Assembly: GCF_051961495.1 (NCBI RefSeq) | Contig: NZ_JBQCDF010000207.1 | Span: 22,616-86,615 of the forward strand | Length of the DNA stretch: 64,000 bases | Direction: 5' to 3' | From: Cytophaga sp051961495 | GTDB lineage: Bacteria > Bacteroidota > Bacteroidia > Cytophagales > Cytophagaceae | Part shown: positions 53,397 to 63,163 of the stretch, one piece after another | Layout of the letters: each line of letters begins with the position of its first letter | Position numbering within the stretch: the first letter of the stretch is position 1 | The notes under the pieces: model-generated | The model's database searches: none | What the model saw: only the letters and a program-made list of their open reading frames with translations | What the model was told of the DNA's origin: nothing | Program-made: the position numbers and the translations under genes

Positions 53397-53845
53397 TGAT
53401 GAAATCAATTTTTGACACTGTAACAAGAGATGAATTGATTCAACGCATTCATACCATCCATGCAGATACGAAGACACTATGGGGCAAAATGAATGCCTTC
53501 CAGATGGCCCGGCATTGCACGTATTGGAATGAAATGATCTTGGGCAGACTCTCTGTGAAACGCATGTTCCTCGGTCGCTTATTCGGTAAAATAGCACTCA
53601 AAGGGGTGTTAAAAAACGATGCTCCATTAACTAAAAACACACCTACCAGTCCGGAATTAATCATTACTGAAAAAAGCGGTAATTTCGAACTACAAAAAAA
53701 AGAATGGATCGATACAATTAAAGAATATGAACATCTTACTACTATAGATCTTATTCACCCATTCTTCGGAACAATGACCAAAGAACAAATCGGTTGGTTT
53801 GTGTACAAACATACCGATCATCATTTAAGACAGTTTGGTGCTTGA
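53396..53845 (+). CDS. DUF1569 (DinB-like) protein
   Basis: The ATG at 53396 overlaps the VOC stop; a second ATG follows at once. The 150-residue helical protein has histidines where DinB/YfiT-like proteins bind metal (ARHCTYW; YKHTDHHLRQFG at the end). DinB-superfamily enzymes are often bacillithiol- or mycothiol-dependent transferases; for DUF1569 no activity is established. Together with AraC and VOC genes this looks like a small detoxification operon (inference). Confidence 0.87.
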   Translation: MMKSIFDTVTRDELIQRIHTIHADTKTLWGKMNAFQMARHCTYWNEMILGRLSVKRMFLGRLFGKIALKGVLKNDAPLTKNTPTSPELIITEKSGNFELQKKEWIDTIKEYEHLTTIDLIHPFFGTMTKEQIGWFVYKHTDHHLRQFGA

Positions 53846-53919
53846 ATCATTCTTTTACATACCAAGGCTTGTGCAGTACGAACCTTGGTTTTTAAATTAT
53901 TTGCAGATCAATACAACAT

Positions 53920-54684
53920 ATGTTTATACATAAAGGAAATACAAGAACACTAACACATAATTTAAGAGTCGCTTCTTTATTATCTTTTGTGGCTGGCGTT
54001 GTAAATGTGGCAGGCTTTTTAGCCGTTCAAAAACTAACTACAAATGTAACAGGTCATTTCGCGTTCTTTGTAGATGAAATTTTTAAGCTCAATTTCTGGG
54101 AGGGATTAAATTACTTTTTATATATTTTATTTTTCTTCTTAGGTTCATTTTGCTCTAATCTTTTGATTGAAATCATTTCCAGAATAAATGACAAATGGAC
54201 CTATAAAATTCCGGTTATTATTGAGAGTATAATTTTGATTTCAGTTGCCCTATCCGGTAACATCTTAATCATAAAAGCACCAAACATATTAGCTTATGCT
54301 TTGCTGTTCGCTATGGGTCTGCAAAACTCACTGGTTACAACCATTTCGAATGCAACCGTGCGTACAACACATTTGACAGGTTTGTTCACGGATCTGGGGA
54401 TTGAATTATCCCAACTTCTTTTTTATAAATTAAAAGAACAGCGAAAAAAGCTCTATTCATCCATAAAGCTTCGTATGACCATTATTAGCTTTTTCTTCTT
54501 AGGCGGTCTTTCCGGTGGAATTTTTTATTCGTCCGTTCACCTGTATGTTTTAACAGGCTCGGCTTTCCTTCTTTTGACAGGACTTATTTATGACGAAATC
54601 ATTAATAAAATCATTACACTAAAAAAACAATCTTTACCGGATGTTGAAATACAAAACGGCAAGGATAAATTGAAAACACAATAA
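53920..54684 (+). CDS. DUF1275 (YoaK-family) membrane protein
   Basis: About six membrane segments over 254 residues, with the family's FVAGVVNVAGFLA at 24-36, VTGHFAFF, and ALLFAMGLQNSLVTTISNATVRTTHLTGLFTDLG in the middle. The family is widespread; its function is unknown. It is followed closely by two or three small unrelated genes on the same strand. Confidence 0.9.
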   Translation: MFIHKGNTRTLTHNLRVASLLSFVAGVVNVAGFLAVQKLTTNVTGHFAFFVDEIFKLNFWEGLNYFLYILFFFLGSFCSNLLIEIISRINDKWTYKIPVIIESIILISVALSGNILIIKAPNILAYALLFAMGLQNSLVTTISNATVRTTHLTGLFTDLGIELSQLLFYKLKEQRKKLYSSIKLRMTIISFFFLGGLSGGIFYSSVHLYVLTGSAFLLLTGLIYDEIINKIITLKKQSLPDVEIQNGKDKLKTQ

Positions 54685-54698
54685 AATATATTTCATTT

Positions 54699-55331
54699 AT
54701 GGGATGGAAAACTTCATTGATTATCATTTCAAGACCGCCACAAATAAACGATCAGGAACTTTTAAAAGCACTTGACATCAAAGGTGCTTCTAAGCAAACA
54801 GATGTTTCGTTTGAAGATACGATTGGCTTATATACAAATAAAGTCTGCATTGGAAACTACAATGGTTATCTGATTATTTATGAATGGGCTATTCCGGAAA
54901 CGGTTATCCAGAAAAATGAAACGGCAATAGAAAAAAAACTAATCGCCCAATTCCCCAACAGCGAAATTTGCTTTCTGGTATTAATCAGTACTCTTAATTT
55001 CTGGGGATACAAGATCGTTGATAATGGAAAAGTGATCCGTCATCGGGCCGGCGACGGACAAGGAAACGGCACATACACAGACTTTGGTGATCCACTGGAA
55101 GAAGAGAAAGATTTACTTGCTAAATCAACGGTTGACAATGCTGGAGTTCGTACATATAGATTCGATAGTGATCCGGATGAAATTTTTACGGAAGACCAGG
55201 TTGGAGAAGAGTTCGTCTTTAACATTTGTAAAAAATATTTAGGTGCGCCGCTGGATCAGGCAGATGAATTTCTGAATAAAATCAGATTTGCTTGTTATCA
55301 GAAAAAATCGTGGTGGAAATTCTGGAAATAA
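54699..55331 (+). CDS. hypothetical protein, 210 aa
   Basis: A soluble-looking alpha/beta protein starting MGWKTSLIIISRPP, with GYLIIYEWAIPETV in the middle and a very basic aromatic tail (CYQKKSWWKFWK). There is no signal peptide or membrane helix. The family is not recognised. It starts 14 bases after the DUF1275 gene. Confidence 0.8.
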   Translation: MGWKTSLIIISRPPQINDQELLKALDIKGASKQTDVSFEDTIGLYTNKVCIGNYNGYLIIYEWAIPETVIQKNETAIEKKLIAQFPNSEICFLVLISTLNFWGYKIVDNGKVIRHRAGDGQGNGTYTDFGDPLEEEKDLLAKSTVDNAGVRTYRFDSDPDEIFTEDQVGEEFVFNICKKYLGAPLDQADEFLNKIRFACYQKKSWWKFWK

Positions 55332-55362
55332 AATTTTCATTTTTTACTCTAATAATAAACCT

Positions 55363-55764
55363 ATGAAACCAAACATATACTTCCTCTTACTCACCTTGCT
55401 CCTTGCCGGATGCCGTACAGGTAATTCAGATGATGATATAGAAAGGATAGACACATTGGTTTCCCGCAACTGCCGCATAGAATATCCGGTATATAAAAAT
55501 GGTGCTAAATTTTTATACGAAGGACATTCCATACCAAACGAATTTGAATACAACTCTGCCCAACGTAAATTAGCCATTTGTCTGTGTGAAGAGTATCTGG
55601 CTCATCCTAATGATACGCTTAAAATGGAAATTCTGAATCTATATGAAGTCCTGACTCATTATCCTTTCGGAGAGCATGATAGAGATATTCCTGCAACAGT
55701 TGAATTTGATTCAATTGTTTCCCAACGAAACAGAATCTTTGATCCGACAATCGTTATTGATTAA
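55363..55764 (+). CDS. small predicted lipoprotein
   Basis: The ATG at 55363 gives 133 residues with a perfect lipobox (LLLAGC, Cys17). A frame 25 codons longer is rejected because it starts inside the previous gene. The mature part is acidic and mostly helical; the family is not recognised. It should be anchored in the outer membrane. Confidence 0.78.
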   Translation: MKPNIYFLLLTLLLAGCRTGNSDDDIERIDTLVSRNCRIEYPVYKNGAKFLYEGHSIPNEFEYNSAQRKLAICLCEEYLAHPNDTLKMEILNLYEVLTHYPFGEHDRDIPATVEFDSIVSQRNRIFDPTIVID

Positions 55765-55897
55765 CATAAACATGATCCGGTAATTTCCACTTATACCTGT
55801 TTTATACATATTTGCATTAAGTTCATGCAAATACAAAATATATGTTTCTTTACTCTAAAATTATCTTTATCATTACCTATAAAAATATTTATACTTT

Positions 55898-56341
55898 ATG
55901 GAACATATTTTAAAAATGCTTCAACCTGTTACAGGTAAAAACCTGAACATTGTCATCAATGATAATGAAACAAACCTCTATATTTTTAACTGGCCTGAAC
56001 TATCTGAAAAACACAATGCTTTAGTCGTTCAAATGAAAGGTATGTCGGAAGAGCAGATGGGAGAGTTTCTAAGTCACAATTCCAGTGACCTGATGGCTAT
56101 ATATGATTATTTTATGGATGATGACTGTATTGATAAAGTAGAAAACAATGAATGGCTGCCGATCGGTGTTCTGGGTTTATCTTATCCGGTAAATAATTTT
56201 GCAGATATGGGTCATGCAGGACTCCTGCTGCTGGATCTGAGTGCCGATGAAGAAAATCCTCCTGTAATCCATTTCCGGGATTCAGAAGAAGATGTTATTG
56301 CTGAAAGTTTCCGTGATCTGCAAATCAACACAAACGATTAA
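55898..56341 (+). CDS. hypothetical acidic protein, 147 aa
   Basis: A soluble acidic protein with GKNLNIVINDNETNLYIFNW at the front and LGLSYPVNNFADMGHAGLLLLDL, then NPPVIHFRDS, near the end. The last part faintly resembles the SMI1/KNR4 (SUKH) fold used by toxin-immunity proteins, but I cannot confirm it and no toxin gene is adjacent. It is followed by a hairpin. Confidence 0.72.
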   Translation: MEHILKMLQPVTGKNLNIVINDNETNLYIFNWPELSEKHNALVVQMKGMSEEQMGEFLSHNSSDLMAIYDYFMDDDCIDKVENNEWLPIGVLGLSYPVNNFADMGHAGLLLLDLSADEENPPVIHFRDSEEDVIAESFRDLQINTND

Positions 56342-56354
56342 ACTTAATTGAATT

Positions 56355-56397
56355 AATATTGGTACGTACAAAAATGCATGTACCAATATTTTTTTAT
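56355..56397 (+). terminator. intrinsic terminator
   Basis: AATATTGGTAC pairs with GTACCAATATT, followed by seven T, 14 bases after the stop. Confidence 0.9.
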
Positions 56398-56570
56398 TTC
56401 ATAAGTATATAGTACAAATAATTTAAATGCAGAATTATTTTTTCAACTACAGAACATAAAAGATACAACATGTATGTTTAGAGAAAAAAATTAATTTTTT
56501 TTATTAAATCATCACAAACCTCTGCAGGCCATATACCACGCTACATACCGAATAATCGAAATCAATAATC

Positions 56571-56660
56571 TTATCGAAAAATAAACACTTCTTCAATATT
56601 TGGAATAACCCGCGTAATATTTCCTCCGTTATTTTCGATGTGATGTTTGAAATCACGCAC
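56571..56660 (-). pseudogene. possible gene fragment inside a 290-base gap
   Basis: The 56398-56690 gap has no full gene. On the minus strand a 29-residue stretch reads VRDFKHHIENNGGNITRVIP and then NIEEVFIFR before a TAA. It resembles the C-terminal tail of ABC-transporter ATPases (known pattern xPxLEDVFI), but the rest of such a gene is absent. It could be chance. Confidence 0.25.
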
Positions 56661-56690
56661 ATTACTAACTAACCCTAAACTATTATTTGT

Positions 56691-57269
56691 ATGAAAAATG
56701 TTTTACGCAATTCAATGTTACTGACTTTTTTAATGATCGTTTCTCAATTTGCTTCTGCACAAATTACATACGGTCCAAGAATCGGTCTCAATTTCCCTAC
56801 TGTTGCCGGAGTGAACAACAATGCAGGTTTTAAAACAGGTATCCATATTGGTGGATATGCTAATTTTGCTCTGAGCGAATCTATTTCTTTCCAGCCTGAG
56901 TTGTTGTATTCCATGAAAGGATGCTCTTACATCAATGGCGGCGGTGGTTTATCATTAAGCTACCTTGACATTCCGTTGCTTTTCAACTTCGGTCAGAAGT
57001 TCCATTTCCAGGCAGGGGTTCAACCGTCTCTTTTATTGTCTGCTAAAAACCAAAATGGCAGCGGCGGTTCTAAAACAGATGTAAAAAGCAGTGTAAATGG
57101 TTTTGACATCGCTCCGGTATTAGGCCTTGGTTATAAGTTTGACGGCGGCTTCAACTTTGGTGTTAGATTATCTTATGGTATTCCAGACATCATCAAAAAT
57201 AACCCGGGAAATTCTCAGCACAACTTCAACACACAGCTGACATTCGGTTATTCATTCGGCGGAAAATAA
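56691..57269 (+). CDS. PorT-family/outer-membrane beta-barrel protein
   Basis: A signal peptide (about 1-24, ending FASAQ) is followed by an eight-stranded-barrel pattern: ITYGPRIGLNFPTVAGV, GIHIGGYANFALS, SFQPELLYSMKG, YLDIPLLFNFG and a final LTFGYSFGGK. This is the common Bacteroidota barrel family (OMP_b-brl_2/PorT-like). At 192 residues it is a small outer-membrane protein of unknown role. Confidence 0.87.
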   Translation: MKNVLRNSMLLTFLMIVSQFASAQITYGPRIGLNFPTVAGVNNNAGFKTGIHIGGYANFALSESISFQPELLYSMKGCSYINGGGGLSLSYLDIPLLFNFGQKFHFQAGVQPSLLLSAKNQNGSGGSKTDVKSSVNGFDIAPVLGLGYKFDGGFNFGVRLSYGIPDIIKNNPGNSQHNFNTQLTFGYSFGGK

Positions 57270-57288
57270 TCCGGATGATACTTTAAAC

Positions 57289-57325
57289 AAAAGCCTGGTG
57301 TTATAAACACCAGGCTTTTTTATTT
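57289..57325 (+). terminator. intrinsic terminator
   Basis: AAAAGCCTGGTGTT pairs with AACACCAGGCTTTT around ATA, followed by T-rich sequence. Confidence 0.95.
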
Positions 57326-57381
57326 TTATATAATACTGAACGTTATTATTGAACGCAGAGGCAGAAATAACTTCTTATTTA

Positions 57382-57389
57382 TATATTTG
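57382..57389 (+). promoter_or_regulatory. predicted -7 box (TATATTTG)
   Basis: It fits TAnnTTTG, 69 bases before the start of the next membrane-protein gene. No well-spaced TTG. Confidence 0.4.
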
Positions 57390-57457
57390 CCTGCAAGGGA
57401 CGCAAACGAGATAAATTCTCCCGAATTTATTTTCTGAACATAAAACCAAGCTATACG

Positions 57458-58168
57458 ATGTTAGAAAACTTACCTGCATACATTCCCCTCATTTTCGGCT
57501 TAACAAGCATTGTAACACTCTTGCTATTTGTTTGGGCTGTTAAAAAATCGCCAGCCCAGGCTACACGGCAAAAAGCAATAAGCATCATGGCAGGCCTCAC
57601 ATTCTGGTTAATGATTCAGGCTGCATTAACACTTAAAAATATTTACAACGCTGACTTCAATTCTTTCCCTCCAAAGTTTTTATTATTCGGAATCTGGCCT
57701 ATCCTGCTTCTTATCATCCTGTTGTTTGTGACTCAAAAGGGCAGACAGTTTATCGATAGCTTGCCTCTGTCTAACCTTACCTACCTGCATGTTATACGCA
57801 TCCCTGTTGAACTTGTCCTGTTCTGGTTGTTTCTGCATAAAACAATTCCTGAACTTATGACCTTTGAAGGACGGAACTTTGATATTCTTGCAGGCATCAC
57901 AGCACCAATCATTGCGTATCTTGGTTCCACACAAAAGAAAATCAGCAGAAAAACCTTGCTGATATGGAATTTTATTTGCCTTATCCTATTGATAAACATT
58001 GTTGTAAACGCATTCTTATCAGTACCATCTCCAGTGCAGCAATTCGCTTTCGACCAGCCGAATATTGCGATTTTATATTTCCCATTCAGCTGGCTGCCGA
58101 CATTTGTAGTACCTGTAGTTTTATTTGCACACCTGGCATCTATCCGGCAATTATTGAAAAAAAATTAA
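57458..58168 (+). CDS. hypothetical polytopic membrane protein
   Basis: The 236 residues hold about seven hydrophobic segments (starting at about 7, 42, 75, 110, 140, 165 and 205) with few charges, so it is an integral inner-membrane protein. The family is not recognised. It precedes the MFS gene by 75 bases and may share its transcript. Confidence 0.78.
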   Translation: MLENLPAYIPLIFGLTSIVTLLLFVWAVKKSPAQATRQKAISIMAGLTFWLMIQAALTLKNIYNADFNSFPPKFLLFGIWPILLLIILLFVTQKGRQFIDSLPLSNLTYLHVIRIPVELVLFWLFLHKTIPELMTFEGRNFDILAGITAPIIAYLGSTQKKISRKTLLIWNFICLILLINIVVNAFLSVPSPVQQFAFDQPNIAILYFPFSWLPTFVVPVVLFAHLASIRQLLKKN

Positions 58169-58242
58169 CGATATTGTCATACGCACACCGTCAGTTATTT
58201 CAAGCTCACCATACAACCGTTCATTAACTGAATTATAACAAC

Positions 58243-59439
58243 ATGTTATTACAATCCGAAAAAAGAAATCTCTGGATCATCGTAAGTATTACTGTTTTGA
58301 ATGCAATTGGCATGACCATTGTTCTTCCGCTCTTTCCCTTCCTGCTGGAAATATATGTACCAAAATCAAGTATTGCAGTTACCATGAGTATATTGGTATC
58401 TGTTTTTGCTGTCTGCACCTTTATTGCTGCACCGGTCTTTGGAGCGCTTAGTGACCGGTATGGGCGCAAACCGGTGCTGCTTTTCAGTTTACTTGGCTCT
58501 GCAACAGGATATTTATTGCTTGGCATTGGTGGTGCGCTCTGGGTTCTTTTTCTTGGAAGAATCATCGACGGACTTACAGCAGGAAATCAAAGTGCCTTGT
58601 TTGCTTATATTACCGACAGTACAGAACCACATGAAAGAGGACAATGGTTTGGATACCTCGGCGGTGCCATCGGGCTTGGCTTCATGATCGGGCCAGCCAT
58701 TGGCGGCTTCCTCGGTTCCTTTTCCGTTACCCTTCCATTTTTTGTTACAGCCGGTATTACCCTTTTATCTATGCTCTGCATTTCTGTCCTCTTACCGGAA
58801 TCACTGTCGGTAGAAAAGCGCAGCACACATCTTACACTCAGCAGCTTTAATACATTCTTTCATTTCAAGGAAATTTTTTCTTTGAAAGAAGCCAGAAGCT
58901 TATTGATCATGGGGGCCTTCTTTTATGTTGGCTTGAATATATGGCAATTCAATGCAAGCATCTTTTTGAAAGATGTCTTCCTATGGGGGCCCTCATTCAT
59001 TGGCAGTATATTTGTACTTGTTGGCATATGTGACATTTTATCGCGTGTGATTGTATTGCCGCAGATGCTGAAGCGATGGAGCGAGCAAACGGTAAGCATT
59101 GTTGGTTTGTGCGGCCTTATCCTGGGACTTGGACTGATCTTCCTGAGTGCATATATACAATCCATATTCCTTATTGTTGCAGCAGTAGCCAGCATAGTAT
59201 TGGGCGAAGGTTTGTTTGATCCTTCCTACAATGCACGTCTTTCTTTGTCTGTTGATGAAAGCAAACAAGGCCTGCTTCAGGGTACGAATCAAAGCCTGCA
59301 GGCTTTATATCATGTGATTGTTCCGTTGGGAGCTGCGGCCATTTACAGCTTCAATCCGGGAGCTGTCTTTGGCGTCGCTGCAGCATTCATGTTTTTCGGA
59401 CTGTTGCTGTTTATGAGATTAAAAAGGGAAAAAGTGTAA
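58243..59439 (+). CDS. major facilitator superfamily exporter
   Basis: Twelve predicted helices over 398 residues. The loop 2-3 motif A is GALSDRYGRKPVLL near 67-80, and the fifth-helix drug-exporter motif C-like segment is GYLGGAIGLGFMIGPAIGG. It belongs to the TetA/MdtG-like proton-coupled drug exporters; the substrate is unknown. No TetR-type regulator is adjacent. Confidence 0.92.
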   Translation: MLLQSEKRNLWIIVSITVLNAIGMTIVLPLFPFLLEIYVPKSSIAVTMSILVSVFAVCTFIAAPVFGALSDRYGRKPVLLFSLLGSATGYLLLGIGGALWVLFLGRIIDGLTAGNQSALFAYITDSTEPHERGQWFGYLGGAIGLGFMIGPAIGGFLGSFSVTLPFFVTAGITLLSMLCISVLLPESLSVEKRSTHLTLSSFNTFFHFKEIFSLKEARSLLIMGAFFYVGLNIWQFNASIFLKDVFLWGPSFIGSIFVLVGICDILSRVIVLPQMLKRWSEQTVSIVGLCGLILGLGLIFLSAYIQSIFLIVAAVASIVLGEGLFDPSYNARLSLSVDESKQGLLQGTNQSLQALYHVIVPLGAAAIYSFNPGAVFGVAAAFMFFGLLLFMRLKREKV

Positions 59440-59547
59440 AGTCATTTGCAATTTACATCGCCCTGTTCTCCTCCTTAGAAGAATGGAGTTGCGTTCCTTT
59501 AACAAGCAGTGATATGAAATAAATAATTTACAATTCATCAACTCAAC

Positions 59548-59769
59548 ATGCAACGTTATTCAAGCAGAAGCGGTAAACCATCAGGTGTAATGGGGTTTGA
59601 GATTGGCAATAATTTTATTACAGTACAGTTCACCAATCTTAAAACATATACCTATACTTATCGAAGCGCGGGTATGTCAACGGTAGAAACCATGAAGACC
59701 CTAGCGCTCGCCCAGCAAGGCTTGAGTACATTCATTTCGCAGCATGCTCCGAAATTTGAAAATTCCTGA
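59548..59769 (+). CDS. small KTSC-like protein, 73 aa
   Basis: The protein reads like a KTSC domain: a GVMGFEIGNNFITVQF strand pair, TYTYTYRSAG, then a helix and GLSTFISQHAP at the end. KTSC domains are small, found alone or fused to lysyl-tRNA synthetase relatives, with unknown role. The match is by eye only. It precedes the RibD-like gene by 23 bases. Confidence 0.65.
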   Translation: MQRYSSRSGKPSGVMGFEIGNNFITVQFTNLKTYTYTYRSAGMSTVETMKTLALAQQGLSTFISQHAPKFENS

Positions 59770-59792
59770 TTACAAAAATACCATAATTATTA

Positions 59793-60335
59793 ATGAAACA
59801 GATAATACTTGACCTTGCCGTAACACTCGACGGTTTTATTGAAGGACCGAATGGTGAAATTGATTGGTGCATCATGGATGATGACATGAATTTAAATGGC
59901 TTCCTTTCTGGCATTGATACCATCTTTTATGGCCGGGTAAGTTATGACAGCTGGGGAAATTTCCAACCGGATGCAGCTGCGGACGCTGCTGAAAAAACAT
60001 TCTGGAACAACATTCATTCAAAGAAAAAATTCGTTTTTTCAAATCAGAATAGAAATGATGCAATAGCAATCTTTATTCATGGTGACATCGCTTCGCAGGT
60101 AGCCGAGATAAAACAGCAGTCCGGAAAAGATATATGGCTATATGGCGGCGCAAGCCTCATCAAAACATTCATACAATTGAACCTGATTGATGTATACAGA
60201 ATTTCTGTACACCCGATCGCATTAGGCAAAGGCAAACCACTGTTTGAAGACCTGAAAGAACGTCTTAATCTGAAACTGATCCAAACAAATATATTCCGCT
60301 CAGGCGTAGTACAGCTTATCTATCACCCATTGTAA
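59793..60335 (+). CDS. dihydrofolate-reductase-like (RibD C-terminal domain) protein
   Basis: The 180 residues start IILDLAVTLDGFIEGPNGEIDW and contain TIFYGRVSYDSW and DIWLYGGASLIKTFIQLNLID with PIALGKGKPLFEDL. These are the pattern of YwjB/YyaP-type reductases related to RibD and DHFR. It probably binds NADPH. The substrate is unknown; it is not a housekeeping FolA. Confidence 0.9.
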   Translation: MKQIILDLAVTLDGFIEGPNGEIDWCIMDDDMNLNGFLSGIDTIFYGRVSYDSWGNFQPDAAADAAEKTFWNNIHSKKKFVFSNQNRNDAIAIFIHGDIASQVAEIKQQSGKDIWLYGGASLIKTFIQLNLIDVYRISVHPIALGKGKPLFEDLKERLNLKLIQTNIFRSGVVQLIYHPL

Positions 60336-60473
60336 ATCGATCAAGACTAATTATTTTTATCTCTGCCCAACATCATCTATTCCAAAGGAGATAATTGCAT
60401 TTATAAAAGATGAAGTTATGCGGATTAAAGAAAACTGTAATTTAAAAATTGATAACCTCCTACCAGCAAAGAA

Positions 60474-60896
60474 ATGAATAACAACATGTATCCTTGTTTG
60501 TGGTTTGATACGCAGGCCAAAGCGGCAGCAGACTATTATTGTTCCATTTTCAAAAATTCAAAGATCACTTCAGAAAACCCGGTCGTTGTGAACTTTGAAT
60601 TGAATGGCAATAAATTTATCGCACTCAATGGCGGACCTGCCTATAAATTCTCTCCGGCTACTTCTTTTGTAATTGAATGCGATACGCAGGAAGAAATCGA
60701 TTACTACTGGGAAAAGCTGGGTAAGGACGGGCGCTATGACAGATGCGGCTGGCTGGATGATAAATACGGTATCACCTGGCAGGTGATTCCTTCTGTTCTG
60801 CCTAAGCTTATGTCCGACCCACAACGCTCACAGCGAGTTGTTGACGCATTTATGAAAATGTCAAAATTCGATATTCAAACCTTACTGGATGCATAA
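60474..60896 (+). CDS. VOC-family protein, PhnB-like
   Basis: The 140 residues contain YPCLWFDTQAKAAADYYCSIFKNSKI, FIALNGGPAYKFSPATSFVIEC, and the closing GWLDDKYGITWQVIPSVLP. This is the PhnB/3-demethylubiquinone-methyltransferase-like branch of the VOC superfamily. The function is unknown. It stands alone, with 138 AT-rich bases before it. Confidence 0.9.
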   Translation: MNNNMYPCLWFDTQAKAAADYYCSIFKNSKITSENPVVVNFELNGNKFIALNGGPAYKFSPATSFVIECDTQEEIDYYWEKLGKDGRYDRCGWLDDKYGITWQVIPSVLPKLMSDPQRSQRVVDAFMKMSKFDIQTLLDA

Positions 60897-61009
60897 GTGC
60901 GTTCTGCTGCAATTTAAAATTGATGTTCTCATGTAATCCATGAATTATATGGGAACGTTTCATTCCACCGCAATTATATGTATTTTTACAAACGCAAAAA
61001 TACATCCCT

Positions 61010-63163
61010 TTGAAATACAAGATTCCAACTACTACCCTGCCTGTACAGGAAATCGTTACACAGGTTACCGAACACTTTAAAGATAATACCACACTCATTG
61101 TAAAAGCTCCGCCGGGTGCAGGAAAAAGCACCTTGCTGCCGCTGACTTTTTTAAATGAAGTGTGGCTTGAAAATAAAAAGATTATTGTACTGGAGCCCCG
61201 AAGGCTGGCAGCAAAGACCATTGCAACACGCATGAGTCAGCTGCTGGGAGAACAGGTGGGAGAAACAATCGGTTACCGCATTCGATTTGAGACCAAGGTG
61301 AGCGACAAAACACGTATCGAAGTAGTAACGGAAGGCATCCTAACCCGCATGCTTCAAACTGATAATTCATTGAAAGATGTTGCACTCGTAATTTTTGATG
61401 AATTCCATGAACGCAGCATTCACGCTGATGTAGCACTGGCCTTATGTAGAGAAGCACAACAGACCAAACGGAATGACCTACGGTTGCTTATCATGTCTGC
61501 AACCATGGACCTGCCGGAACTTTCTTCCAAACTTAAAGCCCGCATCATTGAGAGTGCCGGCCGCCAATACCCTGTTGCCATTCATTACATGGGTGAAACA
61601 GATCTGCATCTGTTGCCCGAGCTTACCGCACGTACAGTAAAAAAGGCCAGCAAAGAAAACAAAGGTGATATACTGGTGTTCCTGCCAGGTCAGTCTGAAA
61701 TCAATGCCTGCAAAGATCTGCTTACCAACCAGCTTGCCAATACTGTTATCCACACACTATACGGACAGCTTCCTTTCGCACAGCAACAAGCGGCACTTCT
61801 TCCAGACAAAGATGGTAAACGCAAAGTTGTGCTTGCCACATCCATTGCAGAAACCAGTTTGACTATAGAAGGTGTTACCACAGTTGTAGATTCAGGTTTT
61901 GGTAAGCGTTCAAAGTTTGATCCGCAATCCGGATTATCCAGGCTGGAAACGGTCACCATATCTGTTGATGCTGCCGACCAGCGTGCAGGCCGCGCCGGAC
62001 GATTATCCGCAGGCACCTGCTACCGCATGTGGTCTGAAGCACAACACCAGAAATTACACAAACACCATCAACCCGAAATTGAAACAAGCGATCTTTCATC
62101 ATTAGTATTGGAGATGGCGATCTGGGGCATTCCCAATGTATACAATATGGTATGGCTCACACCGCCGCCCAAATCACATGTAAAGCAGGCCCGCGAAACC
62201 CTGCATTACATTGATGCACTGGAGCGGAACAAAGTTACGCCACATGGTAAAAAAATCCATCAGCTTCCATGCAATCCACGTATTGCGCACATGTTGCTGA
62301 TGGCAGAGCAACTCGGTCAGGATGCGCTGGCAACAGATATCGCGGCCGTTATTGAAGAAAAAGATCCGCTCACGATCAAGGAGGCCGGCGTTGATATCAA
62401 TGAACGTATCGAAGCGCTGCGCCGCTTTAGAAGGAACTCCGGTAAAGGCAGAGCTTTCGGCATGATCGACCGGGTTGCACAATCCTACCGTGACCTTATG
62501 GAAATTGATGCAGACAACGGCAGCTTCGATCCGTACATGAGCGGTTTGTTGCTGGCCTATGCTTACCCCGAACGGGTAGCCTTTGCACGACCAGGCAATC
62601 AATCACAATTTCAGCTTGCAAACGGAACGTATGCGCAATTCAGTCATAAAGACTCGCTTGCCAATGAAGCATGGGTCTCTGTCGCACATATTGATGCACG
62701 CGAAGGCACCGGAAAAATATTCATGGCTTCACCACTAAATCCAAAAGATTTAAAAGGCATGGTAAAAAATGCCGTATCCGTTCACTGGGATCTGATTACT
62801 AATGAACTCATCGTTCATACAGAACTGCGCATCGGACAGATCGTACTAAAATCTGTGCCCGTAGATGATCCAAGCGACGAACTGCGTGCCAAAGCCTTGT
62901 GTGATGCGGTAAAGAAAGACGGACGCAGTTTATTAAACTTCACACCTGAATTTAAACAATGGCAGGCTGCTACATTTGAAGCACAGCAACAGCACCCTTT
63001 GTCAAAATTTCCCGATGTAGATACAGACTCTTTATTGCTTTCCTGCGAAGAATGGCTGACACCATTGGCAAATGAAATCGAAGAAAAAGACGATTTGAAA
63101 AAACTCAATCTGCTTGAAATTATTTCTGCAAGAATTCCGAAGGAGTTGCTGAAGCTTATCTGA
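61010..63163 (+). CDS. hrpB: ATP-dependent helicase HrpB
   Basis: A DEAH-box helicase with Walker A APPGAGKST near 31-39, DEFHER (motif II), SATMD (III), and TSIAETSLTI with QRAGRAGR (V and VI). The HrpB-specific C-terminal half is about 480-717. Length 717 is somewhat under the 800 of E. coli HrpB. Its function is poorly defined. The start is TTG at 61010, the only start ahead of the helicase core. Confidence 0.9.
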   Translation: MKYKIPTTTLPVQEIVTQVTEHFKDNTTLIVKAPPGAGKSTLLPLTFLNEVWLENKKIIVLEPRRLAAKTIATRMSQLLGEQVGETIGYRIRFETKVSDKTRIEVVTEGILTRMLQTDNSLKDVALVIFDEFHERSIHADVALALCREAQQTKRNDLRLLIMSATMDLPELSSKLKARIIESAGRQYPVAIHYMGETDLHLLPELTARTVKKASKENKGDILVFLPGQSEINACKDLLTNQLANTVIHTLYGQLPFAQQQAALLPDKDGKRKVVLATSIAETSLTIEGVTTVVDSGFGKRSKFDPQSGLSRLETVTISVDAADQRAGRAGRLSAGTCYRMWSEAQHQKLHKHHQPEIETSDLSSLVLEMAIWGIPNVYNMVWLTPPPKSHVKQARETLHYIDALERNKVTPHGKKIHQLPCNPRIAHMLLMAEQLGQDALATDIAAVIEEKDPLTIKEAGVDINERIEALRRFRRNSGKGRAFGMIDRVAQSYRDLMEIDADNGSFDPYMSGLLLAYAYPERVAFARPGNQSQFQLANGTYAQFSHKDSLANEAWVSVAHIDAREGTGKIFMASPLNPKDLKGMVKNAVSVHWDLITNELIVHTELRIGQIVLKSVPVDDPSDELRAKALCDAVKKDGRSLLNFTPEFKQWQAATFEAQQQHPLSKFPDVDTDSLLLSCEEWLTPLANEIEEKDDLKKLNLLEIISARIPKELLKLI

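Noticed and set aside
55898..56341. SUKH/SMI1 immunity protein
   Set aside because: The resemblance is limited to one strand near the end and there is no neighbouring toxin, so it is listed only as hypothetical.
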